NCBI RefSeq assembly: GCF_008831285.2
Contig: NC_045140.1
Location: 20,892,370-20,956,369, forward strand
Direction of reading: 5' to 3'
DNA: 64,000 nt
From: Nymphaea colorata
Lineage: Eukaryota; Streptophyta; Magnoliopsida; Nymphaeales; Nymphaeaceae
Shown here piece by piece: positions 50,401-62,174 of this stretch. The position numbers and the translations under genes were made by a program. The first letter of the stretch is position 1; each line of letters begins with the position of its first letter. The notes below the pieces were generated by a model, which ran no database searches, was not told the DNA's origin, and saw only the letters and a program-made list of their open reading frames with translations.

Positions 50401-51343
50401 TTCGGAGTCAAGTTTCACACCATGGAAAATGACCGCCACACGCACAACCACCCGTGATTTTGATTGACTGGACAAGTCAAGTCAAGTTGTTCTACCTCGG
50501 AAATAGCATGAAGTTGCTACACGAGAAATCATCCTTGATTTCTCTAATGTGTAGTTCTTTGTCACAATTCTCGGTAGATCGGGGCGTTACTGGAGTCAAA
50601 TTCCGGCTGAGCTCCGGCTACTAAGCCTCACCAGAACCACACCACAGAACTCGTTTCCAGAACACAGCATGTCACTGCATTTGTTGGCTACTAAAGACTT
50701 GGTTTATGTGTTCATGCACATGATCTTTAAGTTTCCAAAACTTTCGATGGCCTGATAGGATACAGCTTCGAAGATTTAGAACAGGTTTCTGCGTCTTCTG
50801 CTACGCCTTGCAGATTTCCTAAACGTATGAACAGATCGAACATCGTGCAATCTATGTTCACAAATTGCGTTTCTGCTCATGAACATAACAAGATAACACT
50901 ATCATCTGATGATTTATCTTCCCTTGCACAGAGATACAACATGAAATGAAGACGCCTGTGGATGGACGACTTTATCAGGCAAAACATTTGGGAGAACAAA
51001 CTTATATACCCATCAACGTGCATCACATGAAGATGCGTAAACGGACATGCGATGCATCCTTCTTGATGAATTTTTCTGTTTAAATTCGCAACATATCAAT
51101 TAACATAATCGGATTTTAAATTACAGGATGCCAATAACGCAGCAAAATTATATGTGCACTTTTCATGAGCGTTTGATCCTACCAACATTAAGGCACCGAA
51201 ACTTGTTTAAATCATCTACATTATTACGCATTAACTCCGTTGTTTAAAACATTAATGTCGAACTCAAATTTCATGGACCAGCTTTCACTCAATTTTTCTC
51301 GTCGCGACGACTCCAGAGAAAAAGCTATGTTCCTGCATGCTGG
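44460..51343. other. Long gene-free interval
   Basis: No gene was recognised. A (TG)n run lies near 47443-47461. Frames of 90-120 codons at 45099-45455 (-), 49820-50110 (-) and 50098-50457 (+) have no known domain. The right end, just downstream of the CYP74 stop codon, should contain its 3' UTR. Confidence 0.4.
46550..46697. repeat. 74-bp tandem duplication
   Basis: The unit ACCCAC(A/T)AGAAATTAGTC...AAGAAAATTAAT starts at 46550 and 46624. The copies differ at only a few bases, so this is a fairly recent event. Confidence 0.9.
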
Positions 51344-52864
51344 TCACCGGACTGCTACCGAAGGAGATGCCGGCCGGAGCGAGGTGATCGTGACCGAGTC
51401 GCCCATGTACTCGTCGGTCGCCTCGACCTCGAGCGAGTCGTATCTCAGGAAGAGCTCAGCCACCATGATCCGGGCCACCAGCATCACCAAGTCCTTCCCC
51501 GGGCACTGCTTGTTCCTCTCGGTGGGCTCCGCCGTCTCTTGCCCGTTCGACCAAACCACGTACTTGAGCAGCCGCTCACCTTCCTCCCCAACGAACCTGT
51601 TCGCGACGTAGGAGTCTGAGTTCTCGAAAACGAGTGGATCCCTCGTGGCGAGGGGCTGGTACCCGCACAGCATTTCGCCAGCCCGCACCTTGTAGCGCGC
51701 CCTGTGGCTCTCCAGCACGAGATCCCTCTTGGCCCTGCCGTACTGCAGCGGCAGCGGCGGCTCGATCCGCAGCACCTCGTAGATGGCCGAGTTAAGCAGC
51801 GGCAACCGCTCCAGCACCGCCGGGTTCAGGCCGACGCTCGTCGCCGCGCCGCTCGACCTCACCTCACGCGCGAGTTCCCTGTGGATCTCTGGCCCAGCAC
51901 CTGCGATCCACTTGATTATGCAGGGGAGAAGCACCTTCAGCCCTCCCCACGAGTTGAAGCAAATTAAGAAGATCAAGTTGTGTAGCGCCTCGTCCCGGCT
52001 GATCCCCAGCCGCTCGGCCTCGTCGAGCGCGGGCCCGCCTGCTGCCCGGAAGAAGTCGACGAGCCGCTTATAGTCGTTCTTCACGAGACACGGGGGCAGC
52101 CGGAAGGTCCGCAGCAAGAGCTCCTCAAGCGGCTTCGGAAGACCCAAGGAGAGGTCGGGCGCCAACTGTACCAGAATCCACTTCTGGATAAGGGCCGGTC
52201 CGTCGTTGCCGATGCCGCCGTTGGCGGGGTCCCTGCCGAGGAATGCCCGACATAGAAACTTGAAGCTTGCTCTCTCGCACGGGGCGTTAAATCCGGCCTT
52301 CCTGCCGGAGGCAAGAACCGACTCCAGCTCGTCGAAGAGCTCTCTGACGGCGCAGCTGAATTCCGGCACAAAATTGCCGTGACGGGATCGGAGGAGGGAA
52401 AGGACGAAGAGTTTGAGCTTGGTGTGGGAGGGCTCCGAGGGGTCGAGGTAGGACAGAACACGGTAGCCACCCGTTAAGGCAGGATAAGGCACGAAGGTGC
52501 CGGTGAAGACGTTTCCTTTTTCGACTTTGTTGCAGTCGAAGAGGACCTGAAACGTCTCGGCGTCGAGGAGGGCGACGACGCGGGAATCGGTGGAGATGAA
52601 GGGACCGGGGGGCATGTTGGTGCGGAAGACGGTGGAGCCACCATACTTCTCCATGCGGGAGCGGAAGAACTTGGCCGGACCCTGGAACCAGTAGTAATCC
52701 AGTCGGTCGGCGATGGCTCCGAGAATGGGAAGGCCGTAGCTGCCAGGGATATCGACCAACTGACGCGACAGCAGCGGGGCTGATTCAGAGGTGGTGGTGG
52801 CCGTTCCGTCGGCTTCGCTCCGCCGCCGGCGTGTTGGTCCAGCGGAGGCTGGAGATGCTTCCAT
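51344..52864 (-). CDS. AOS: Allene oxide synthase-like cytochrome P450 (CYP74A type)
   Basis: Converts fatty-acid hydroperoxides to allene oxides, the first committed step from lipoxygenase products to jasmonate. Single exon, 506 residues from the Met at 52864. The start IPGSYGLPILG, the PPGPF motif (Phe89), the long I-helix block with FNSWGG (303-308), E363-x-x-R366 and the heme loop NKQCPGK with Cys454 are all present. Phe in PPGPF fits allene oxide synthase; the equivalent Phe-to-Leu change in the Arabidopsis enzyme gives hydroperoxide-lyase activity. VGEEGE, YVVWSNG and LFLRYDS also match AOS. The frame is open up to a Met at 52942, but that codon overlaps the probable TATA box, so I chose the downstream Met. 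Residues 1-35 (rich in Ser/Ala/Thr with RRRR) do not look like a clear plastid leader. The gene is strongly GC-rich. 9-LOX or 13-LOX product preference cannot be read from sequence. Confidence 0.92.
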   Translation of the reverse strand: MEASPASAGPTRRRRSEADGTATTTSESAPLLSRQLVDIPGSYGLPILGAIADRLDYYWFQGPAKFFRSRMEKYGGSTVFRTNMPPGPFISTDSRVVALLDAETFQVLFDCNKVEKGNVFTGTFVPYPALTGGYRVLSYLDPSEPSHTKLKLFVLSLLRSRHGNFVPEFSCAVRELFDELESVLASGRKAGFNAPCERASFKFLCRAFLGRDPANGGIGNDGPALIQKWILVQLAPDLSLGLPKPLEELLLRTFRLPPCLVKNDYKRLVDFFRAAGGPALDEAERLGISRDEALHNLIFLICFNSWGGLKVLLPCIIKWIAGAGPEIHRELAREVRSSGAATSVGLNPAVLERLPLLNSAIYEVLRIEPPLPLQYGRAKRDLVLESHRARYKVRAGEMLCGYQPLATRDPLVFENSDSYVANRFVGEEGERLLKYVVWSNGQETAEPTERNKQCPGKDLVMLVARIMVAELFLRYDSLEVEATDEYMGDSVTITSLRPASPSVAVR

Positions 52865-52940
52865 ATTGCGCTGGTCGTGCACAAACGCGCAAATGTTTCC
52901 TTCTCCTTGAAAGATGCTGCTGGACGTGCAAAGTGAATGC

Positions 52941-52947
52941 ATTTATA
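52941..52947 (-). promoter_or_regulatory. Probable TATA box of the AOS gene
   Basis: Minus-strand TATAAAT, 77 bp upstream of the chosen ATG. It overlaps the upstream Met codon (52942-52940), so a transcript starting about 30 bp downstream would not include that codon. A TACGTG element directly precedes it (52953-52948), a core found in G-box-like sites. Confidence 0.55.
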
Positions 52948-52989
52948 CACGTAAGACATGGGCATCGAGCAGGTAGACGTAGTATTCAT

Positions 52990-53430
52990 TTAATTGGGTT
53001 GTTCAAAGTATGATTAATTTATTTGTTAACAACAAAGAACCATTCAAGAACAACTCCTAAATTTGACGATTTTCACAACAAAAAGAAGTAAGTTATTAAA
53101 GCAGCTTAGGGAGGAACAACCAAACCAGAAACATGGACAGCGCGCGCCCATCTCATTTGCTCAGGTTTAGTAGAAAACTTGAGATCGAATCCGATCGGGT
53201 GTTCCCGTCCCGCCTCCATCCCTCATTACAAGGCTGAGGTGTGTGTGGGCATTTGCCCACACAGTCCTGCAATTTTCTGTATTTATATGTCGAGTTGATC
53301 TCAAACATTTACATATTTATATATATGATGCCCCTTAATCATGTTGCTATTTGTTTAAAGGGTCCAAGATTAGCGCTTCCGAATCAAAAGTTTGTGGCCC
53401 TGCCAACGTCATGTGGTGCCTTAATATATC
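52990..53430. other. AOS upstream DNA
   Basis: No gene recognised. This interval probably includes the rest of the AOS promoter. Confidence 0.4.
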
Positions 53431-53437
53431 TTATTTG

Positions 53438-53836
53438 AATATGATATGTCATTGATCCCATCCATAAAAATCAAATATGAAAAAAAAATAATATCCGATT
53501 AAGAAATCGAATCAGATTCGGATGTAATAAATGGCATCCGATCGGATTCGAATTCGGATACACATAAATATTCGATCAGATTTAGATATGGATTCAGATC
53601 AGATTCATTTTTAGACAAATATAATGTATCTAATGCTACTAAATTTTAAAACTTGGCAAAATCCGGTTCAAAATTCAGATTTGGATTCGGATATAAATAT
53701 AAAAATCGAGTTGTAAAATCGGGCATCGGATTTGGACTCGGATATGAATTTTTTTTATTTGAATTCAAACCCAAATATGTAAATATTCGAAAAAGTAGAT
53801 ACGATTAAATATAGATATGATCCATTGACATTCCTA
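53438..53836 (-). mobile_element. hAT-type MITE, copy A (minus orientation)
   Basis: Reverse-complement homologue of the element at 60315-60708, about 399 bp and built from GAATCCGAT-type words. Its right end reads TAGGAATGTCAATGGATC in reverse complement, next to TAGGGATGTCAACGGATC in the other copy. Flanks CTTATTTG (53430-53437) and CTTATTTC (53837-53844) agree at 7 of 8 bases. The left terminus is eroded. Confidence 0.7.
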
Positions 53837-55034
53837 CTTATTTCAAGTTTGGTTTCCCACATAATTCTTCTTCCTACATTTGTCCTTGTTTAAATGGTCT
53901 CATTCTATGACAACCCGACCCACTCCTGGGCTCGGGCCCATGGTTCGGTGGATCTCAACCCTCTCCCTAGAAGTTTTGGTTCTAGCCTCAAAAAAGCTAA
54001 GAACCAGGACAATCTTCTCATCAATGACCCTCTTTATAAATCCTTGAGAATTACTCACAATCTTCAATACGAGACTAAACATTTGGAGCATTACACCTTA
54101 AGTGTTCCGTTTTCAGGTACAACTTTTTTCTAAATAGGATCTCCTTAACAAAAGGTGGCTATTAGTTTCCTCTTGGCATTTGCATAGACAGCAGCGACTA
54201 GGTAATTGAACACCAAACCTTTATTTCCTATCTTGAGTCACGAGTTTGGTGATAATTTTGTATATGCAATCAACAAAGAGATAAGTCACGAAATCTTTAA
54301 TATAAGTAGCGAAATCTTTAATATAAGTAGCGCCTTCAACTTTAGAGATGATAACAATGTGAGTTCTATTGATCGATCTAACCAATTTGCTTGTAACAAA
54401 GAAACTTACGACAGCATTTGTAACAAATATATAGCTCGATTACATTCCAGAAGTTGAATAGTTTAAGAGCAAGGAACTGCCATGATATTTACATTGACGA
54501 ATAATCTTGTCAATGAATCAGTAATATAACTTTCCCTTGATCATTGCTATAACCGAAGGAAAATACAAAATAGAAGGAAAAAATAAAAATAAGACTAGAA
54601 TACAAGTTTTGAACTTCTAACTGGTAGGCGCCCATGTGCCTGTGCTGCATCAGCATACCCATGTACCGACATGGGCATCTGGGTCTTTCTCACGTACCGC
54701 TTATGACATCATTTCTGCGACCCGATGTACCCAAATATTCCAGTAAACTCCATGCACACATCAGAACTTGGATTATAAAAAATTGCTTAAAGTTGGAGAA
54801 AGATGACCGAAGGAAGAGCGTCAAGCAGACGCGACTTCGAGCTCCGCCAAGGCTTTGATCTATTAAAGCTTGCAATTGGAGCAGGTATCACGTTGGCCAT
54901 CACATCACATCAGGTTTTAATTAAATGTATAGTTCAGTGGGATGCCTTAGGCTGTTGTGTTTGTATTTACTTAAAGAAAATGGTTTAGGAATGAAAGGAA
55001 AAAAGGATGGGATTAATTAAAAAAATGGCTTCTT

Positions 55035-55073
<39 letters not shown>

Positions 55074-55800
55074 TTCTCATTATGAGTGTAACAAGTGGCG
55101 CTAACAACAGAAAAAATGGCCTTTTACTTAAAAAAAAAATGTAAATATAGAAATGAAAGACGTTTTTTTTTTAAGAAAGAGACGAAATGGTCTGGAGATA
55201 AGTTGTTCATGATAATTGATCCTTTTTCATCTACCTGTTTGAACATAATTCCGACTATCATGAATTCCAGGCGACACTGACAAATTTCGGCACCCCCGCA
55301 AAGTCCGGTCGTGTCTGTCTATGTTTGATTCCATATATGCCAGACATAGGCCAAGCGGCCTATTCCATGGATTGGCGAATTCAATGATCTAACTGAATTG
55401 TTTGTGAATTGACAAAACATTATTATTATGTTCTTTTTTAGAATACTTTTACAATAATAAAATACTTAATTTCATAACCAGAAATTCAGCCCGATTTTCC
55501 ATACATTGTCTTAAACATTTTTCTTGTCAGATATTAAATTTTGAAGTCTAAATTTAATGTATTTTTCATGAGAGTCTAGATTAATGTGTTAAAGTTGCTC
55601 TTAATCATTTCATTGTACTACAATTATAAGAACCAGGGCGACCTGATAAGGTGAAACCTCTGCTTCTATTTCGAGGCTTGAGTATGCCTGCGCAGCATGC
55701 CCAGGATTGTCTTGAACCCACTCTGACCAAGCCCACTCACGGAAGGACCCATCTCTTCCATAAGTGAACTCCTGCCAGCCAGCTCTCTGTTGGGTAAGGT
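53837..55800. other. Gene-free DNA upstream of the plastid membrane protein gene
   Basis: No exon recognised. A (TTTA)n microsatellite lies at 55034-55076 and a 24-bp direct duplication near 54290-54335. The last 30 or so bases are 5' UTR of the next gene. Confidence 0.4.
55034..55076. repeat. (TTTA)n tetranucleotide microsatellite
   Basis: About ten uninterrupted units. Confidence 0.95.
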
Positions 55801-55835
55801 TTAGGGTTTAAGCGGTCAGCAAGAGTGAGACAGCC

Positions 55836-58800
55836 ATGGCGGGAAGTGCCGCTGCTCTTTGTCCCCTTCATCCCTCTGTCCGCAGTCTTCGCTCCTTCAA
55901 AGTTAAGGCTTTCGCCCTCCAGCAGTCTCCTTCAAAGTTGGTAAGTATTACTTGAATATTTTTCTTAACGTTCCGGAAACTACCAACGTTCAATCCCTGA
56001 GTTTTTGCAACAGAGGACGTGATGAATGCTCTTTTTAAGTTCACTGTACGTTTCTTTTTCCTTTTCCTCCTTCTGGTTGGGGCTTTCTTTGATTTTTGTA
56101 TCTGTGTGATTTTTACCAGAAGGGTGTGCACGGATGCCTCTTAGGGGAGGGAAATTGGAGGTTTCAATTCAGACCGAGCCGTGAGTTTTCTTTGGCAACC
56201 GTCATTTATGATTGATTAGTAGCTCGTGCTGTGTTGGGTAGTTGACTTCTTGCTTGTTTGGAAATTAATTTTCAGGACATTTGGTTGCTAGAGTGCCTGG
56301 TAATACATGCAAGAAGAGAAATGGTTTCTCCTCTCTGTCCATCGTTTCTGAAAGTATGATAAGCGGTGACCCAGATTCTAATGAGTATGCTGGAACTGAA
56401 AACGGAAGGATTTTAGAGGAGAATGGTTCTCGTGGTGAAATGGGTGTAGAACGATCTGAACTATATGGTGGTAAATCTGGGGCTGTTTCTTTTTGTGGTT
56501 TGACACACAAAGTGATTGACGAGCAGAAAACCGTGTCTTCTTCCTCGCAGAAAAATATTGGTTCTTTTGTTTGGTTTATTGGGCCGGCTTCATTGATAGC
56601 GTCTCTGTTGCTGCCACAGTTTTTCCTCAACAATTTTATACTAGCATTTACAAGTAACGAGATTGTTGCAGGTATGATTTTAAAAAGTACTTTTTATGCT
56701 TCTTCTTATCTAAGATATCAGTGCAATGACATACCAGGCTTTCCGATCATGAACCCAAAATCAAATTCCACATTTTTCTTATAAAACTTTACATTTCAAC
56801 TGTGCTTATGTCATTCTCGTGCATACAAGTTAATATTACCCTGCTTACTTGCTCCTAATTCAAACATCTTTATGCCATTTCTACCTTATTGGCTAGAGGC
56901 TGGATTTATCTAGTTTCTCGTCAAATGATTTGGTTGTAGGGGTGCACGCTCACGTTTTCATCATTCTTATGTGGAAATGAAAGAAAAACTCGAAGTTCGG
57001 ACATCTCTACTCTACACCTTTGATTCTTACAAACTCCAACTGTATGTAGGTTTCTTTTCGAACAGTTAAGCTGACAGTAATGCTAGTCCCTAGGAGGCCG
57101 TTGAATTACTACCACAGGTCCACAATTACCGTAGTGCTTTTCAAGTTTCAAGATCAAGTATATACAGTCTTATTCTTTGATCCAAGAAGCTTCTTGGAAC
57201 CTAACCCTGTCAACGTTTTGTTTGCTGCTAATATGCTGTTTACAGGTGAGTTCGAAAACTTCTCACCAGGTCGGTGGTAAATATCGTCAGGCTTTACACC
57301 TAAACATATACTTGCAATTCTAGTGCAAATATTTTGTATCTTCCAGTCAATGTTCTGGTTTCTCTCGGTAACTGTTGTGGCACTCTATGCTTCAAATTGA
57401 TCCTTATACTCCCCAGTCCTTTAGTGGAAGAGAAGCTTCTTCCTGCCATTGATGAGGCACTAAAAATTTCATTTCCATTCTGAAATCTTTGCAATTATTT
57501 GAAAGCACTGAATTTCTCGTTTTGGTTCTTCTTTTATCTTATATCTTCCTACCTTGACATTTTTATCCAACTTCTTTTAGTTTCCTGTAGAGAATTCATC
57601 TGAAACAATATGACCTACTCTCCATTTTCATGTTTCCTCGTCTGGGATTACCAAGGTAATTCTGAGTGTAGCTGCTCGGTTGTCCTGGAATAGTCATATT
57701 TGGACCTTTAACGACTTCTACTATTTGATTGATACCTCAACTTTTGTCTGATCTTGGGAAAATCCAGCTAGAAAGGAAAAAGAAGAATTCTGATAATTGA
57801 AATCAACAATTTTTCATAATGGGGGTTTGACACACTCTTGTTTTTGGTTTTCTGTTAGCAGACCATGTTAAAGGTATTAAATCAGTAGTGTGAAATAGGT
57901 CAGTGTTGGATCAAGCAGCTGCTTTTAAAGTTTTATTCTTTTTTTTTTTTAATAACAAATGGATATAAGCAGGATTATATACAATTCTGAATGATGCAGA
58001 AAGTGGTATTTTGCATTTGTGGGTTCATTTGCTGACATTTTCATGCATGAATTGGATTCTGTTGAATTGAAGCCTGTTTCGAGCACAAAACCTCAGCTTG
58101 GCCTCCTACAGGAGATAATCTGACATGATCAGGGACTCTTATGATGTGGTTAACAATAAAAAAGGGAATTCAAAGGCTTTCTCGTAGTCTCCTGTTCGGC
58201 CATCAGTAAATCCGGCCATCTTTTTTCTAACTTATGTTGTTAACAAAGGATAGTCTGCATCAACTGACCGAAAGCGCTTCAAACTCTGAATCTGATACCA
58301 TCTTTCTCTCCTAGCTCACTAAACTTCCTTCACACGCTTTATCTGTGGCTTGTGTTCTGATGACTTGATTATATTTTCTATTGCTCTGGGTGACTTGAAA
58401 TTCTGACCATAAGATTTGCTATGCATACTTTATCTGGATCAATGCAGCTTGCTTATAAGGTGATCCTGTCGTAAATAAATTTGCACCTGCTTGTTCTGTA
58501 TGAATTAGTAAACCTTTAACAATCTATTGTTCTTGATGCATTGATCTGATCTTGGTGTTTTCATATATGCAGACATTATATATTTGATCTCATCGGAAAT
58601 CATTTTCTACACTGGCTTGGCAACATTCCTTGCTATTACGGATTATGTTCGTAGGCCATACCTTCTATATAATTCTCAAAGGTGGAGCCTTATTACAACC
58701 GTGAAAGGATGGTTGCATTCTTCCATAATTACCATGGGCCTCAAGATGTGGGTGCCTGTTTTAGCTGTTTATGTTGTCTGGCCAGTGGTTGGTCTACCTG

Positions 58801-59216
58801 CCTTAGTTGCGATGGCTCCATTCTTACTTGGTTGTGCTGCTCAGTTCGTGTTTGAAACATTGCTAGATGTATGTGGCTCATCTTCTTGGCCTCTGGTACC
58901 CATAATATTTGAGGTAAGCCAATGAAATCCTCCTACCATGCTCTTCGTCGTGATCTTTTAGTTGACAGTTTCTTACAGTGTGCTTTTTCACCATCAGATG
59001 TACAGACTCTATCAATTGTCAAGAGCAGCACAATTTATTGAGCGACTCATTGTTTTTGCTAGGAGATCTGCAGCGTCTCAAGATCTGTTGGATAAAGGAA
59101 ATACATTAGTTTCACTCCTGGTTGTACTCCAAATACTTGGTGTTGTCTGTCTTTGGTCGTTGACGACTTTTCTTGTTCGGCTCTTCCCATCTAGACCTGT
59201 AGTTGAGAAAATTTGA
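55836..59216 (+). CDS. Conserved plant multi-pass membrane protein, probably plastid
   Basis: Five exons, 55836-55940, 56120-56180, 56276-56671, 58573-58913 and 58998-59216, all GT-AG, join to 1,122 nt and 373 residues. The first about 55 residues (MAGSAAALCPLHPSVRSLRS...) are rich in Ser/Arg/Ala and poor in acids, like a chloroplast transit peptide. Residues 60-146 are hydrophilic and low in order. Hydrophobic spans follow at about 150-174, 190-209, 242-278 and 338-362. Probable signature stretches are SLITTVKGWLHSSIITMGLK, AMAPFLLGCAAQFVFE, PIIFEMYRLYQLSRAAQFIE and the C-terminal CLWSLTTFLVRLFPSRPV. I believe this is a conserved plant protein without assigned function; I do not know its name. 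The third intron is 1.9 kb. The gene lies head to head with AOS, about 3 kb apart. Confidence 0.82.
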
Positions 59217-60306
59217 TTCCTTAGGTCCTGAAACTTTATTACTTTTTATGTATAGGATTCTCTTCATTTTTCCCCATCATCTCCTGTCTGTAAATTCTGG
59301 AGTTCGCTCCACTAAATGCCTGGTCCTGTAAAAGTGATTCTCTTGTGTCTTGTTGGAGATGATTGTGAACTGTGATGGGACGTAGAACGGCACAGTTCTA
59401 ATTGCACTTCATTTTTGGCAACTGTTTCTCGAACGGTTGATACGAAAATTTCCTTGATATTTGCTTTTTAAGCCTAAAAGACGTGAGATGCTTTAGAATC
59501 GAATGTGGCGGCTCAGAAAGTTAATAACTGAATATGTAAGCGGAGGTGGAGCTAGAACCAATATTATTAGTTAAAACCATGGTGTGTCTCTGGGCATGAT
59601 ATGCTAGAGCTCTGCCTAGCCTCAGCTTTGTTAAAATCCTTGTTTCTTCTTTTTTCAATTAAAGGTTTAGTTTCTGTTTATAATTAAAATCATTTTGTTG
59701 CCTGCTTATGCTTAGATCGTGGTGGGAACGAGGTCTTAGCATAAAAATTTTGGTGCTGAGTGTAGGTTTCTGAAATGGTTTAATTGGGCCTCAACTAAAG
59801 TTTGTCATAGTAGAAAGTGTCAAGGATTCATACGTTTGACCTGGATTATGATGCTCAGACTCGTGGAATTGAATCAGACTGAAAAGCTGGTAAGTAATTG
59901 AATCAGGCCTTACCAAACTCGTGTAAATGGGTTGCATGTGGCTTGAACTGAATGAGATCCCTAGAGGTGCAAAATGTATCAGATATATCCTATTACAGAT
60001 CTTATCTTGGATTTCTGTAACTGATCTGTGATCAAATCTGAATGCGATTGCGATATCTGATTAAGATATGATAATGATATGACATGATTACAAATAAATT
60101 TCGTATCTTATGCTAGTCAGTTCCAAACTTAGTTTAGAGCTAGGTTTCAAATGCTGAATGTAAAAATGGTTGAATCAGATCAAGTCAAAATCAGCAGGGC
60201 TGGATCCAACACAAATAGGGCTTGTTACAACCACCACAGGCCTGGGATGGTAGAAAGGTAGTCGTGAAGGGCGTATAAAGCGAAACCCGAAAATTGTCGT
60301 AAGTCT
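59217..60306. other. 3' UTR and gene-free DNA
   Basis: The first 150-300 bp are probably 3' UTR. No other gene recognised. Confidence 0.4.
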
Positions 60307-60314
60307 ACCATTGT

Positions 60315-60708
60315 TAGGGATGTCAACGGATCGTATATATACATTTAATTATACTGTTTTTTGGATATTCACATATTTGGATTTGAATACAAATAAAGAA
60401 AAGTTATATCCGAATCTGAAATCTGATTATTCAAATCCAACTTTTGAACATGATTTTGTCAATTTTCAAAATATAATAACATTGGATATAGGATATTTGT
60501 CTAACAATGAATCTGATTCGAATCCGTATCTGAATCCGATTGGATATTTATGTATATCCTAATCGGATTTCAAATCCAATCTGATGTCATTTATTAAATC
60601 CGAATCCGATCCGATTTCTTATTTGAATATTAATTTTTTTTTATATCTGACTTGTTGGGATCTGTTCCGTTAGATACCCGCTTCAAATCCGATATATTAT
60701 CATCCCTC
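60315..60708 (+). mobile_element. hAT-type MITE, copy B, with perfect 8-bp target duplication
   Basis: 394-bp non-coding element starting TAGGGATG and ending CATCCCTC, so its termini are imperfect inverted repeats (TAGGGATG against GAGGGATG). It is flanked by ACCATTGT on both sides (60307-60314 and 60709-60716). TAGGG-type ends and an 8-bp duplication are the hAT superfamily hallmark. The interior is AT-rich with repeated AATCCGAT words. An 83-codon frame within it has no domain. Confidence 0.82.
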
Positions 60709-60716
60709 ACCATTGT

Positions 60717-62174
60717 GTATTCTTAAAAACTAAACATTTCTCTCCTGAAAGGCTTCAAAAGGAGTGAAGATGTTTCCGCTTTGAATTCCTTTGGGGAATA
60801 TGAACACACACAACCTTCCAGCAGCCCTTAAAAGGGGAAGAGCGACGACGGTTTGAAATTTCTTGAGACTGAGCTAACACAAACTAATCAAGCTCAAGTT
60901 TCCTCTCTCAGTTTATTTCCTGGGACCAACTCCCAAAGCACTTAATTTTGTTAGATGCATATTGTCCCTACCCACTATCTCTTTCCCGCGAATCATTTTC
61001 ATAATCTCAGCGACACAAATTTATGTCTTTCATTTATTGATGTTCTCCCTCTTTGCGTGGGAACTAATCAACAAACTCCGGCTGTCCATTTTTCATCGAA
61101 TTTTGAAAGGTGAAGTCTGGGAGTAGACTGCAAAAGGAGAAGTCTGAGATGTGACAACATTGAATTCTCGAAAGCGAAGCGTCTGCTTTTATGCAACCCA
61201 CGTTGGTGATAACAAAGATATCTTCTCCTCACCATCCCATTGTTGCCTTCCTCCTCCATCCCTGGCCACGCACGTCCACAGCATTATCTCCACAGGATGG
61301 ATAACAATGGCACTCTCTCCTCATAAGAACCATGAAGGGCTGTGAGTTGTATTTTAAATGGAACACTAGGACCTCCATTTTTTTTCTGCACCATCGTCAA
61401 TTCATTATATGTAGAGTAGTACCTTCTACATGTATGAACCCGAAATCACATCCTAGATATCCACCTGCTGAAACATTTTTCAAATTGTAGCAGTGTAAAC
61501 ATGATTTACATGGTCCAAAACCTAGGAACCGACAGTTAATTAGCTAATATTTTTTTATGTTCAAATAGGATTTTGAAAGGTTTCACATGCGTATGGTTAT
61601 AATTTCAGAAAACAAGCAATGCAGGTATATTGATTTAGTGAATGTAATATATAGCTTGAAATTTGCACAATTGAATTGCACCAAAACTCTGAGGGAATGG
61701 ATATGTCATACCTGCATTAACAATCAATGCTGATTTAACCAGTACGAGTAAAAGGGTGCTTGGTAACAGAGAAAAAAGGAAAAAACAGTGCTTTATAAAT
61801 GACTCAAAGATTGAGACACAATGGAATCTTAGAATACATCTATTCCAATTTTTTCAGATAGATTTACAAAACACTGTTCTTAGTGTTTCTGTTGCTAAAA
61901 GACACTGTAAGGTTGCATTTGACAGCCCTGGATTCTAAATCCGATGTTGGCTGACCTTGAATTTGTTGGAGGATCTTAAAACTGGGCTTTTCAAAGCCCC
62001 CATTTGATGTATCTTTCCACGTCTTCTCTCCCGATGTCGACCGCGATGGCGGTCAAGGCAACCTCCTTTTTTTTCTCTCTTTTTTCTGCTCAACATTTAG
62101 CTTTTCAGAAATGACAGTTAGATGTTCGATATTTTACAAATGGGCGTAAGAAGGCAATCGCAAACAGCCATTCT
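60717..62174. other. Gene-free DNA
   Basis: Only short frames; no domain, RNA or repeat recognised. Confidence 0.4.

Noticed and set aside
51704-52470. Alternate frames of 87-129 codons within the AOS gene
   Set aside because: By-products of high GC content in the CYP74 coding frame.
57080-57280. 66-codon frame in intron 3 of the plastid membrane protein gene
   Set aside because: The flanking exons join in phase and in a continuous hydrophobic protein without it; no domain.
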